Assembly: GCA_019925095.2 (NCBI GenBank)
Contig: CM034411.1
Location: 9,570,001-9,634,000, forward strand
DNA length: 64,000 bases
Direction: 5' to 3'
Source: Dendrolimus kikuchii
Lineage: Eukaryota > Arthropoda > Insecta > Lepidoptera > Lasiocampidae
In this document: positions 55,230 through 64,000 of the stretch, piece by piece
How positions within the stretch are numbered: the stretch's first letter is position 1
Layout: the number at the start of each line of letters is the position of its first letter
The notes under the pieces: generated by a model
Databases searched by the model: none
What the model saw: only the letters and a program-made list of their open reading frames with translations
What the model was told of the DNA's origin: nothing
Made by a program: the position numbers and the translations under genes

Positions 55230-55640
55230 TAATAAATAATTTACAAATGATTTGGTAACAACTAAAAATGCTGGTATACGTGTAGTTTACACTCCATCTA
55301 CTGGCTTATTTTGCTTTTGACAGTTAAACGAAATAAAAGCAGAATTATGACTTTTTAAATATAAATAAATGGAGTGTTTCATATAATATTTTCATTACAA
55401 AACTATTAAATACGCTTGAGTTTAAGTATGTTGATGATATTTTTTTGTCTATGCAGGTAAATGACGCACAGAACGTCACTATGATGTCGTGACGCATGAA
55501 ACAAAGTATGGCAATTGTGACATTTGTAGCATGTGAAATTTACTTTAAAAAAAGCGTAACTTGATAATCATACAAACGTCAAAAGAACGTGAATTATTTA
55601 ATTAAATATAAGGAAAGCTTACGACTTGAGTAGGAGTTTT
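55230..55640. repeat. Insert between tandem units; shares a segment with 47885-48000
   Basis: gacgcacagaacgtcactat, gtatggcaattgtgacattt, gaaatttact and gcgtaacttgata match the block at 47885-48000. It interrupts the periodicity of the 285 bp array. It is probably a DNA transposon relic; its ends are not defined. Confidence 0.45.
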
Positions 55641-56065
55641 GAATATTTGAAATCATTACTTTTGAATCTCTCAGATGGTTACTCCAGGGCAGAGTAATTA
55701 GTCCCCAGATACCATTGTTTTCATACTGCAGCCTTACAAATTAATGTACATTGTATATGTATACATATATAATTATTTCTTTATAATTTACATTTCCTTT
55801 TAATGGCTATAATGTCAAGTGTCTGTTTACATTGTGACAGTGAATCTAACTTAAAAATAAAAGTAAATTATAAACTAAACCATCTTAAAAATTAAACTAC
55901 ACTACAAAAAACAACTTAAAAATTAAATACTATTAGTTGTTAAGGAGCATAAAAATAATTAATAAGCATATATAATTGTCTACAAGTATTTTTGTTTCAT
56001 TATAATAACAAATAAATAAACGTATATTAATATAAGTAATTGAGTACTGTTAAAATATAAAAACA

Positions 56066-56400
56066 ATGAGGCTCGATTCCACACTACTATGCCTTTCATG
56101 GTTCAATTTCGCTCTGGTCTCAATCCGTTCCCGGTCCGGTCAAATATTCTTAAAAAAGAAAGAATCAGAGTATTCTCAATAATATCGTATCGCTCTAGTT
56201 CCGATCCGATATCGCGCCGGTATCGCTTCGTTGAAAATAATATTTGACTGAAGCGAGATTGGTCTATCATGACTTGTACCGACAGAATTCACTCTTTGTT
56301 TCAACTCCAGACTAGCAGTGTACACAGCGAAATTTGATCGGACCGAAACCGGAACGAGATCGAACCGTGAACGGCATCATAGTATGAATCGAACCTTACT
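56066..56400. repeat. MITE with about 40 bp inverted ends
   Basis: Left aatgaggctcgattccacac, tactatgcctttcatggttc against right gaaccgtgaacggcatcata, gtatgaatcgaaccttact: complementary with several mismatches. The interior has ggtccggtc, gaccgaaacc echoes. No frame. Confidence 0.65.
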
Positions 56401-57425
56401 GTGAACATAGTTGCTATACAACGTGGTAACCCCGTCAGCCTTTTGGGAACGTTCCCGGCAAATCACAGTGGTCTCGGACCAATAACTTGTCTTTAGGTTC
56501 CCCTTTTTTATTTAGTATTAGTTTTTATATAGTTTGTACTTTATTTTTAAGTTTGCATTTATTGTAGTTTTATAAGATATTGTGAGAATTTAAATATATT
56601 TATATTACATTAATATACTTGTAAAAAAATATAGAACATATAAGAAAATATTAAATTAACTTTCTCTGAAAATAGTTGGTCCTAACTAATACTATAAATG
56701 TGAATCTGAGTTTGTTTGTGACGTTTTCACGTCTTAACTACCTAACGGATCGTCACGAAATTTTGCCTACAAATTGTCAGGAGTTAGGATTGCCATATTT
56801 ATTTAAAGAAAAATATTGTAATTTTGGGATGTTTAGGTGAAAAATAGTACACATAATATAATTATTTTATATTTAATTTGTTTCGTTATTGAATTTTCCA
56901 TGTTTATTTATTACTACTTGTAGCTTAGGTCAGTAAAGATATATTATTTTTAAAATAATCCAGAGAATCTTAACAAAAGGCACGAGAATTGAATTAATGA
57001 TGAAAATATATATTTTTCTACGATATATAGTACAATTAGCTAAAATATAGTACGATACTATATATTATAGTACGGTTGGGAACCCTATCAGGGGTATAGA
57101 ACAGGACGTAGGTGGCTTTCATCAAAATATTTTTTACAATTTTTAAATCATAGACAAAATGTAACCAAAATGTAAAAGATGGCGCTCCGTTTGCATTTTA
57201 TTGGCGCTACCGTTATAATTCACTAACAAATACGTCACGGCAACGATAATGACTGCGATAATTTTAATGTGTATGTGTCTCATGGTTAGTTCTACCTTCG
57301 CTAGATAGCATTTTCTTAATTACTTATCATTAGATGTTTCGAATTAAAAATTAAAATCGACATTTCTTAAAACTATAACATATTCTTTTTTAACAAAAGG
57401 GAAGCCGCGGCTAAAATCTAGTGTG
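56401..57425. repeat. Decayed dispersed repeats
   Basis: 56410-56475 is the reverse of 14840-14905 (tgctatacaacgtggtaacc, ttttgggaacgttcccgg). From 56690 a relative of the 28796-29020 repeat starts (taactaatactataaatgtg, taactacctaacggatcgtc), and a matching border (aagccgcggctaaaatctag) appears at 57402-57421. The sequence between is AT-rich. Confidence 0.45.
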
Positions 57426-57815
57426 ATTATAAAATAAACTGTCTTGTCTTTGCTATATATTTTAATATGCTCTCATAAAAAATAGTGGTGTAGAGTATGG
57501 TTCCGTGGCCAAATAACGAAAACACTTACCATTGATCAACACTATGAAACCATTGATTATGCCTAGACTGACAAAAATTTGCCAGGTTTTATTGCACATC
57601 CCTATTTGTCAGGGATAATCGTCACTTTTTTTGAGAAACAATTTCGGAAGCCCTTTCCAAAGGTCAGGTATCGGAAATAAGCTTTTTAATTATTATTTCT
57701 CGGATTGTGAGGTTTTAAAGGTTGGCATTTTATTTCAAGGCCAGACGGTCAAATCGTATCACCGGAATAGGATATCAGTTATGTCTGGCACAGATTAAAA
57801 TAGCTTAGGTTGTAA
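57426..57815. other. Spacer
   Basis: No feature recognised. Confidence 0.4.
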
Positions 57816-57894
57816 TATTAGGTCGGGGAAAAAGTTCCTTCGCATTTTATATAAAAATTCAAAAGGTTTTTTTATAAAGTTTATTTACATTTGA

Positions 57895-59116
57895 CTAAAG
57901 TATGTAGGTGCCATTTTGTTGGATAACTTTTTGCCTACTTGTAGGTAGGGACGTGATCCCATTGCTATAAAAATTTTGGGGCTTCTGTTCAAAAAACTGC
58001 GACAAGTGGTTTTGGCAGTCCTCTCGTGATGTTAACCTGACACTGCCTAAGGAATTCTGCAGAGACCGAAACAGGTGAAAATCTGAAGGTGCAAGGTCAG
58101 GACTATACGGTGGATGCATTAACACCTCCCAGCCAAACTCGTGTAATTTTTGCTGAGTGTCTAAAAATGTGTGAGGTATAGCGTTATCATGGTGAAAAAC
58201 CACACCCCTTCTGTTGATTAATTCCGGCCGCTTTCTCTCAACTTTTTGCTTTAATCTCATCAGTTGTTCGCAGTACAGTTCAGAATCGATGGTCCTGCCA
58301 GGCGGTAACAGCTCATAATGAATAATGCCCTTCCAATTCCACCATACACACAGCATCACCTTGTTGCGAGTTAACCCGGGTTTCGCCACAGTCTGTGAAG
58401 CCTGACCGGCCTTTGACCACGATCTTTTTCGCACGTTCTTGTCGTACGTGATCCACTTTTCATCAGCAGTTATCAGCTTCTTCAAAAATGGTTCGGTTTC
58501 ATTACGTCGTAATTAAGAATCACAAATGAGTACACGGTTCATTAGGTTTGTTTCAGTGAGCTCATGAGGCACCCAAATATCGAGCTTTTTTGTGTACCCA
58601 GCTTTTTTCATACATACATACATACATACATAACTTCACGCTAGTTCCCTTGCGGGGTAGGCACGAACAACAGAGTGCCATTTAGGCTTATTCTTACACA
58701 CCTCACTTGCCTCTTTGACATTCATAACTCTTGTCATGCAAGCTCGTCTGTTCTTAAGGCTCCTGACATCACCTTCTGCTAGTACACGATCAATCAGCTT
58801 TTTTCAAATGCGCCAAAACCGTTTTGTGGTCAATTCCCAGTACTCCAGCTACATCGTAACTACTAATATGCCGATCTTGCTCCACTTTTTCAAAAATGGC
58901 ATGAATTTTGTCCGTAACAGGGCGACCAGAGCGACGTGCATCTTTGAAATCAAAATTTCCGGATTGAAAACACTTAAACCAAATTTGCGCTACTCTCACA
59001 GATACTGCATTAGGTCCATAAACATCACAAATTTTTTCCGCGGCTTGTGTTGCATTTTTACCTTTTTTGTAGTAAAATTTTAAAATGTATCGAATTTCTT
59101 CATTAGATTCACTCAT
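57895..59116 (-). pseudogene. Mariner transposase, interrupted
   Basis: The N-terminal frame (59116 down to 58790) has the double helix-turn-helix region (IWFKCFQSGNFDFKDARRSG, then AGVLGIDHKTVLAHLKK). The RTE-like insert follows (58611-58794). After it the frame resumes at WVPHEL but meets a TAA stop near 58512, and then is open from 58485 with ITADEKW, HHDNA and PDLAPSDFHLF, the three Asp of the DD34D triad. The insertion and stop codon both disable it. When active, the nuclear enzyme binds the terminal repeats and moves the element to TA sites. Confidence 0.88.
58611..58794 (-). mobile_element. RTE-like LINE 3' end inserted in mariner
   Basis: Flanked by 12 bp direct repeats cagcttttttca (58599-58610 and 58795-58806). 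The (CATA)n run at its left is the LINE tail in reverse. The coding end (VVRAYPARE in reverse) matches 49570-49936. The duplication and tail show a target-primed insertion after the mariner arrived. Confidence 0.88.
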
Positions 59117-59299
59117 TTTAAAAATAAGAAAAACAAATGAAAATCACACATTTTCCTAGTTTGAATTTGGAATTGTCTTCTTTAAAATTAAAACTTTTTA
59201 ATGATACCAAAACCAGCCAGATACAAATTGTATAGCCAAAGAAATCTTATTACAAGTTCATACATACGATATGCGAAAAGATTTTTTCCCCAACCTATT

Positions 59300-59490
59300 A
59301 TTTTTTATTGCTTGTGGTAAACAAACAAGTAGATGTTCCACTTGATGGAAATAGTTATCGTCGCCTATGGATGTTTGCGATATCGTGGCCAACGTGTTAC
59401 GGCCTCGAAGAAATTTTATAACACCCTTCTTAGCATCCCCATATCGTGGCGAAGAGGGAAAAGCTCAGCGTGAAGTTCCATCCAGATCAT
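59300..59490. repeat. Family A fragment and junction sequence
   Basis: 59335-59385 has gttccacttgatggaaatag, ttatcgtcgcctatggatgt and ttgcgatat, a diverged minus-sense piece of family A. It leads into the possible pseudogene below. Confidence 0.4.
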
Positions 59491-59492
59491 TG

Positions 59493-59945
59493 TCATTGTT
59501 GGTTGTAAAAATGAAGCATTGTCACCCGATGAAACTGTTCCTCGGAACACTCTCCGTTGCACATATGGTAGAATACGCAGAGAGACGCAGTCTCACGGAA
59601 GGTTAATTCTAAACTACCTGTTAGTATGTGACCGTTGATGATACGAACCGTGAACGCGACGCTGAATGGAGTCGAGGGGTCAGTCTGGTATACGGGCACC
59701 CCCCTAGGCTTAATTTGCGCCTTTGCCGCGGCGTGAAGTACTGCTTGGGCTGATTAACTACACCAAGCTTTTTGGAGTTAATCCTTGCCTTCCAGGTGAC
59801 ATAGAAGTGCACGTTGTTTGGTAGATCATCATCATGGATTCCAATACTAAAGATCGTGAGGGGTTGTTCTTGTAATCGTTGGGCAATCACGAAATGGGTT
59901 TTTTGGCTGAGAATGTCCGGGCTTGTGTCTTCATGGTGCTAGAAT
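59493..59945 (-). pseudogene. Unidentified protein fragment with a frameshift
   Basis: On the minus strand a frame opens after a stop/AG near 59943 and runs to about 59705. It includes SIGIHDDDLPNNVHFYVTWK and NQPKQYFTPRQRRKL. A second frame (59699-59493) continues with YQTDPSTPFSVAFTVRIING and CVFYHMCNGECSEEQFH to a stop. The frames swap at a run of six G (59699-59704 on the plus strand reads cccccc), which suggests one frame-breaking indel in an older gene of about 150 codons. I do not recognise the protein. Chance overlap of two frames is possible. Confidence 0.35.
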
Positions 59946-61060
59946 TCTGTTGTTTGTGGTAAATCAAACACCTAGAATTTCACTGGTCAAGTTTTAAACG
60001 TCAGTATTCTTAAATAAATTATATTGCCTAGATCTATAAATCTTTTGAACCTATATTTAAAAAAGAAGACTGACCATAAACACAAAAGTATATATTATGT
60101 ATATATTACATAGACTACAAATTTATCCTAAAACTCGCATGTCACTGGCGTTTAGATTAATTTTTAGAAAAACTTGAGAAGCTGGCTCCCCGTTACGTAA
60201 TGGTCAGAGGTCGGTATTTTACTGTCGTGCCTCGACATACAGGTTTTACGACTTCATAAATTTTACAAACTTTGACGAGTTCGTCGCGCATAAGAGCATG
60301 TTACAGTTACTTTGTGGAATAGGGTTTTTTCTGAAATTATTCAGTGTGGTATTGTACACATCTGTTCTAGTTTTGTTGTTACGTTTATGAATGATCTTAA
60401 TACTATATTTTATTATTCATAGATTTAAAACAATTTGAACAATCAATTACACATTTCAACACTGAAAAGTTTCGATAACTTTTATTTACGTAGATATGCT
60501 TATCAAAATGAAACAATACAAATATGATATTTAAAAGCATATACAATTTTTCTTTTTAATTTATATTAATTACATTTTCAATTATAACACATTAACCATG
60601 TTACTTTCCGTTACTAAAAGTAAGTTTTAAATCAATTAAATTTAATGATAATTGGTTCATACCTAATACCGTAATGAAAAGGCAATCGAACCTTCACTAT
60701 ATTTGCAGAAAATTGTATCTTTTCAAGCTATTTAAATCCCGTTACTTTGGGGCTTATATTAAATGTAAAACACAATAGGGCCGATCTTAAACACCAAGCT
60801 AGAGAAAACAGCAGGAGTTTCACATCCGAGTGTCACAGATGGGTCAAAAATGAGACTGTTTTTTTTTAAAATAAATTATAATAATATACATCGCAACTTG
60901 TAAAGATCTAGTATCCTACAAATTGCAAATCTTTAGCTGTCACCAAACAAGAGCGTTCCACTCACTGCCAATTCAATAAGTTAAAGTTCTCTAAACAATT
61001 GAAATTTAAAACCAAAATACCAAGTCATACTAAAACAAACAATACTTATAATATAATAAT
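59946..61060. other. AT-rich spacer
   Basis: No gene or clear repeat was seen. Confidence 0.5.
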
Positions 61061-61145
61061 ATTGTATTTTTTTAAGTTTTCGCGACCAGTACACATAAAT
61101 AATACGATTTAACGGTTTTAAGTGTGGTATTTTATTACATTTTTG
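61061..61145 (-). repeat. PLE terminal fragment
   Basis: It reads tttttttaagttttcgcgac, cagtacacataaataatacg, atttaacggttttaagtgtg and gtattttatta. It is the extension plus the last bases of the PLE 3' end, and nothing further inward is preserved. Confidence 0.6.
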
Positions 61146-61219
61146 TTCATAATATATATTTGTTTTTTACAAGTATTTACTTATATTATCTAAAACGTAT
61201 AATAGTAGTAGTTATCTTA

Positions 61220-61460
61220 TCTTAAACTAATATATAAAGCTGATGAGTTTGTTTGTTTGAACAGGCTAATCTCAGGAACTACTGATCTGATTTGAAAATT
61301 CTTTTATTGTTAGATAGCCCATTTATTGAGGAAGGCTATAGGCTATATATCATCACACTAAGATCAATAGAAGCGGAGCACCGATGAAGACTGTTTCAAA
61401 ATCGGGGGATTTTGAAAACAAATTTCACGCGGACGACGTCACGGGCACAGCTAGTTATAT
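61220..61460 (-). repeat. Lepidopteran dispersed repeat, reverse of 45803-46035
   Basis: It has (GTTT)n, caggctaatctcaggaacta, ctgatctgatttgaaaattc and gaggaaggctataggctata, and ends cacgcggacgacgtcacggg, cacagctagt. It is the inverse of the 45803 copy. Confidence 0.65.
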
Positions 61461-62265
61461 TATATATTAAGATCGTCCCCAAAATATAAAAACTTAATTT
61501 TATTTAAGCACAAAGTGTGCAAATTTCGAAAATAGTTCTTGTAAAAAATAAGCCTGCCTTTATATAAAAAGTTATGTCTGGCATTTGTCCCGCAACACAC
61601 GAAGGCTTATGTAAACGCAGAAAACTCTCACTGCGCTATATATATTATTTATATCCTAAAATTCTATGGTAATGCTTTATAAAAGGGTAAGGGCCGTGTT
61701 TGAGTGGGTCATGTGCTTGAAAACTTCAAGAATGATCCCTAAAAACGTTGAAAATCTGTTTAGAAATTAAAGAGGGTACACTGAAATCAAAAGATGAAAT
61801 AGTACTTCTTTATTTATTCACAAAAACATATACTGTATGAGAAGGTAATGACTTTTTGTAGCTTTGTAGCTAACTATAAAAACGGAAATCTTATTGAGTC
61901 CTTATGTCCGTCCGTCAGTCAGTAGCTGCCTTGTTACTAAGGAATTAACTGCCGCATTATTAGAACAGCATGAACGTTTCAAACAATTTTTTTTTATGTA
62001 AGCCAATATATAATATACTAGGCTATGCCAGCGACTTCGTCCACGCTTGTCTTGAAATTCCCGCAGGATTCCCGGGACAAAAAGTACCACAGCGTTTAAA
62101 AAAGTATGTAAGCTATCGTTTTAATGAAAACTGTCGGAGTAAGCTAATTTTGACGCACCTGAACAACTAAATTTCGCTCCCGGGATAAAAAATCACACAT
62201 TTTATTACATAAAACTTGCTGTCGATCAGTGATAAAATCACATAGGTGTTCGATTTTTTTATTCC
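61461..62265. other. Spacer with a diverged dispersed repeat at 62018-62180
   Basis: atactaggctatgccagcga, cttcgtccacgcttgtcttg and cccgggacaaaaagtaccac at 62018-62090 match a variant of the 'gcgacttcgtcc' repeats. The opposed frames at 61902-62170 are not genes. Confidence 0.45.
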
Positions 62266-62269
62266 GGAC

Positions 62270-62495
62270 CTTTTAAATAGTTTGTTCAGGCCTGCTTGGC
62301 AAGTTTAACACATCGTTATCTTGATGTGCAGGTTTCATCGCAATGTTTTCCTTCACTGTTAGCACGTAGTAATCGTAACAACATGCACATTAGGTCGAAA
62401 AACTGCCTAAATGGTGCAGGCCTTCTGGCCAAGATTCGAACCCGCGCCCTTTGAGCTTGGGACTCGTACGCTAGCCATTAAGCTACCATTGATAT
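62270..62495 (-). repeat. tRNA-derived SINE
   Basis: On the minus strand the head has an A-box-like tagcttaatggc (from about 62485) and a B box ggttcgaatct (62432-62442), about 40 bp apart. The body then has gaaggaaaacattgcgatga and aacctgcacatcaagataac, the common lepidopteran SINE body. It is not a functional tRNA: there is no clover-leaf closure by the acceptor arm. Confidence 0.65.
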
Positions 62496-62674
62496 GTAAA
62501 AGAATATTATTTATTTAAGAATAACCATCAGTTTTGTATATCAATTTAAGTACAATAATAATAGACTTACAATTAAGGTTTATGCATTATTTACATTGTA
62601 TTTAAACTATCTAAAGTTAATAATAAAGTAATACGTCACTTAATATTATTACGAAAGACAATCATAGAATACTA
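62496..62674. other. AT-rich spacer
   Basis: No feature. Confidence 0.5.
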
Positions 62675-63012
62675 AGGGCCGGTTTACATGCATACGGTTG
62701 CCGCCTAAATTTCTTCTCTTTCACATGTACGCGGCTTAAAAACGGCCGGGCCTCTGTGATGTTAGCGGTCGATTGGCATTTCCCATGCTCGTAGTACTGT
62801 TTTGCGCTCGTGTCATGTGAATGAGTCTATACAAGTCATTACTGCAAAGAAAATTGACGCGTGAAAAACGTGTTTATAGTGGATAAGCACGGCCGACACA
62901 CGGTGACGGCACGGTCGCCGTGCCTTATGAAAGCTCTTTATGTAGTTCATACATTTCTACTTTACACGGCACGGTAACCGTGTCGTGACCGTATGCATGT
63001 AAAAAAGGCCCT
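62675..63012. repeat. 338 bp MITE with TA duplication
   Basis: The ends agggccggtttacatgcata, cggt and accg, tatgcatgtaaaaaaggccct are inverted repeats of about 25 bp. TA flanks both sides (62673-62674, 63013-63014). The inside has a strong acggcac/gtgccgt-type hairpin near 62900-62990. No frame. Confidence 0.75.
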
Positions 63013-63121
63013 TACTCTAAAAAGCTCCCAAATCTTCGAAAATTAAATGGCGCCACGGACCAATTTTGTGTAGATTTTGACGATTTATTATTTAAAACAT
63101 AATATATTATGTGTATGTTTA

Positions 63122-63580
63122 TGTTTGTAATTTATTTGATATTTATTATTCCAACGTTTCGGCCATTTTTCAGTAGCCGTGATCACGGCAGACAAAGATG
63201 TCAAGTGTCAATGAGTATTGTTAAAGTTTTATTTAGCCTACCGCCAACTTATTTATTTTAATTATTTAGTTTTAATTTGGTTTATGGGTATTATTTGCTC
63301 TATGGGAGCCTAATCTAATTTACCACCGCGGAGTTTTTGGCGGGAACTGAAAGGGGACGTTGTGCTGTGCAATTTTATTTTCTAAAAATGTTGTGGCTTG
63401 AAAAGAAGAAGCGGCGCAAGAATCTCTTCAGCAAACATGCCTAGCTCTAATAATTTTATATAATATTAAAATGGGTTGGAGATAAAAACAAAAATAAATT
63501 GTCAATCAAGTTGATTTCTGCACGTAGGAAGAGCTACTATATACTAGGTATACCAGTCGCGAAAACTTAAGAAAATATTA
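63122..63580 (-). mobile_element. Fourth PLE copy, 3' region with reversed right terminus
   Basis: It starts ttatttgatatttattattc, caacgtttcggcc, with the mutated hairpin and tgatcacgg, and continues through the 3' UTR to a damaged coding end (gtcaatcaagttgatttctg). The right border is tataccagtcgcgaaaactt, aagaaaatatt, the PLE terminus in the opposite direction. About 55 bp of extra sequence (gcgggaactgaaaggggacg and so on, 63339-63390) replaces part of the UTR. No protein is preserved. Confidence 0.7.
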
Positions 63581-63639
63581 AATCCATTAAGATTTTAAAA
63601 GAAATTCTAAAAAACATATTTTTAGACTTAAATTACTAA

Positions 63640-63957
63640 AAAAAAATTTTATTGCAGGAGTACAGCAAACAGGCAGATGGCCCACTTGATGGCAAGCGGT
63701 TACCTTCGCCTATGGACATTTGCAACACCAAAGGCGCTACAAATGCGTTGCTGCTCTCTTAAGGGAGACTGGAACCTGGTCACTAATGCCGGAACACAAC
63801 ACAAGGTTGTTATGGCGACATACTTTAAACCAGGGGTGGTAGCCATCCAGTCGGGCAAATGCCCTACCACCTGGCTGTGGGTTGTTAAGTCGCCTCGTAC
63901 GACAGGCCGTCCGGCCGCAGGAAATTGTATTCTTTCTCCGTTCCTGCACGGATAAAA
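63640..63957 (-). repeat. Dispersed family A, full length
   Basis: It runs from the T-rich run and ttgcaggagtacagcaaaca to ttctccgttcctgcacggat aaaa. It covers the same about 310 bp as 44964-45272 and 47122-47428. The frames at 63677-63955 and the opposite strand are shadows. Confidence 0.8.
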
Positions 63958-64000
63958 ATAAAATCAACTTATTACTGTAGTAGTTACGGAGATAAGGGAT

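Larger units (their letters stand above)
53600..55730. repeat. Tandem array of about 285 bp degenerate units
   Basis: The core gggcgagagtaattagtccc (or close variant) recurs at 53604, 53885, 54338, 54575, 54859, 55102 and 55687. Each is followed by accat..ttttgta, then a 'tttattattcacagcggtat', gatgctaacgtttccaagag, agtagctttaaaaga series where complete. Spacing is 237-284 bp after removing a 166 bp MITE in unit 2. A foreign segment of about 400 bp (55230-55630) separates the last two. No consistent protein frame runs through the units. Confidence 0.85.
57818..59298 (-). mobile_element. Mariner (copy 2), near full length but dead
   Basis: The ends ttaggtcggggaaaaag and ttttttccccaaccta are inverted repeats beside TA. 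Subtracting the 184 bp RTE-like insert and one copy of its 12 bp duplication leaves about 1285 bp, the normal mariner size. Copy 1 at 21603-22192 has the same ends and C-terminal frame. Confidence 0.88.

Noticed and set aside
55230..55640. Treating this as an eighth tandem unit
   Set aside because: It lacks the gggcgagag core and matches a different dispersed segment.
62420..62492. tRNA gene on the minus strand
   Set aside because: A and B boxes are present but the acceptor stem does not close and a SINE body follows.

Overview
This window looks like repeat-saturated, AT-rich insect DNA, almost certainly from a moth or butterfly (Lepidoptera). That call rests on dispersed repeats typical of lepidopteran genomes: 'gcccgcgacttcgtccgcg' family copies, a non-LTR tail ending ctgcaataaaaa, an RTE-like LINE tail ending in (TATG)n, cecropia-type mariners, and an errantivirus with an F-like envelope gene. 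I found no convincing host gene, no rRNA, no functional tRNA, no CRISPR array and no bacterial-style operon. Nearly every long open frame belongs to a mobile element or is a shadow of one.

Layout. 1-6.1 kb: AT-rich spacer with a clipped MITE, a LINE 3' tail and a large fold-back inverted repeat (about 4.00-4.47 kb). 6.1-8.8 kb: two 5'-truncated Penelope-like elements (PLE) joined head to head, with RT and GIY-YIG coding on both strands. 10.7-14.6 kb: a GC-rich LINE 3' region, a PLE tail, and the 3' half of a BEL/Pao element (RNase H remnant, integrase, LTR). 15-21.3 kb: dispersed repeats, LINE ends and a palindromic MITE. 21.3-22.2 kb: a (CA)(TA)(TG) microsatellite beside an internally deleted mariner. 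23.8-24.9 kb: a second inverted PLE carrying a retroposon insertion. 25.9-32.0 kb: solo LTRs, a CpG-rich inverted-repeat transposon and several LINE tails. 32.4-41.0 kb: a near-complete, apparently young errantivirus (endogenous Ty3/gypsy retrovirus) with intact gag, pol and env frames. 41-53 kb: LINE and SINE debris. 53.6-55.7 kb: a degenerate tandem array of about 285 bp units, split by a 166 bp MITE. 56-64 kb: more MITEs, a dead mariner interrupted by an RTE-like insertion, a possible pseudogene, a tRNA-like SINE and another PLE.

How the parts work together. The errantivirus is the only set of genes that forms a working unit on paper. Gag is followed by pol through a UUUUUUA -1 frameshift site. 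Env has no signal peptide at its own ATG, but sequence signals suggest it is expressed by splicing from a leader exon. Its two LTRs share 291 identical bases, so the insertion should be recent. The other elements are truncated, nested or decayed. Target-site duplications and interruptions give a partial order of events: the RTE-like element went into mariner, the retroposon into PLE, and the MITE into the tandem array.

Limits. Family names come from motif recognition without database searches. Terminal coordinates of old repeats are good to about 5-20 bp.
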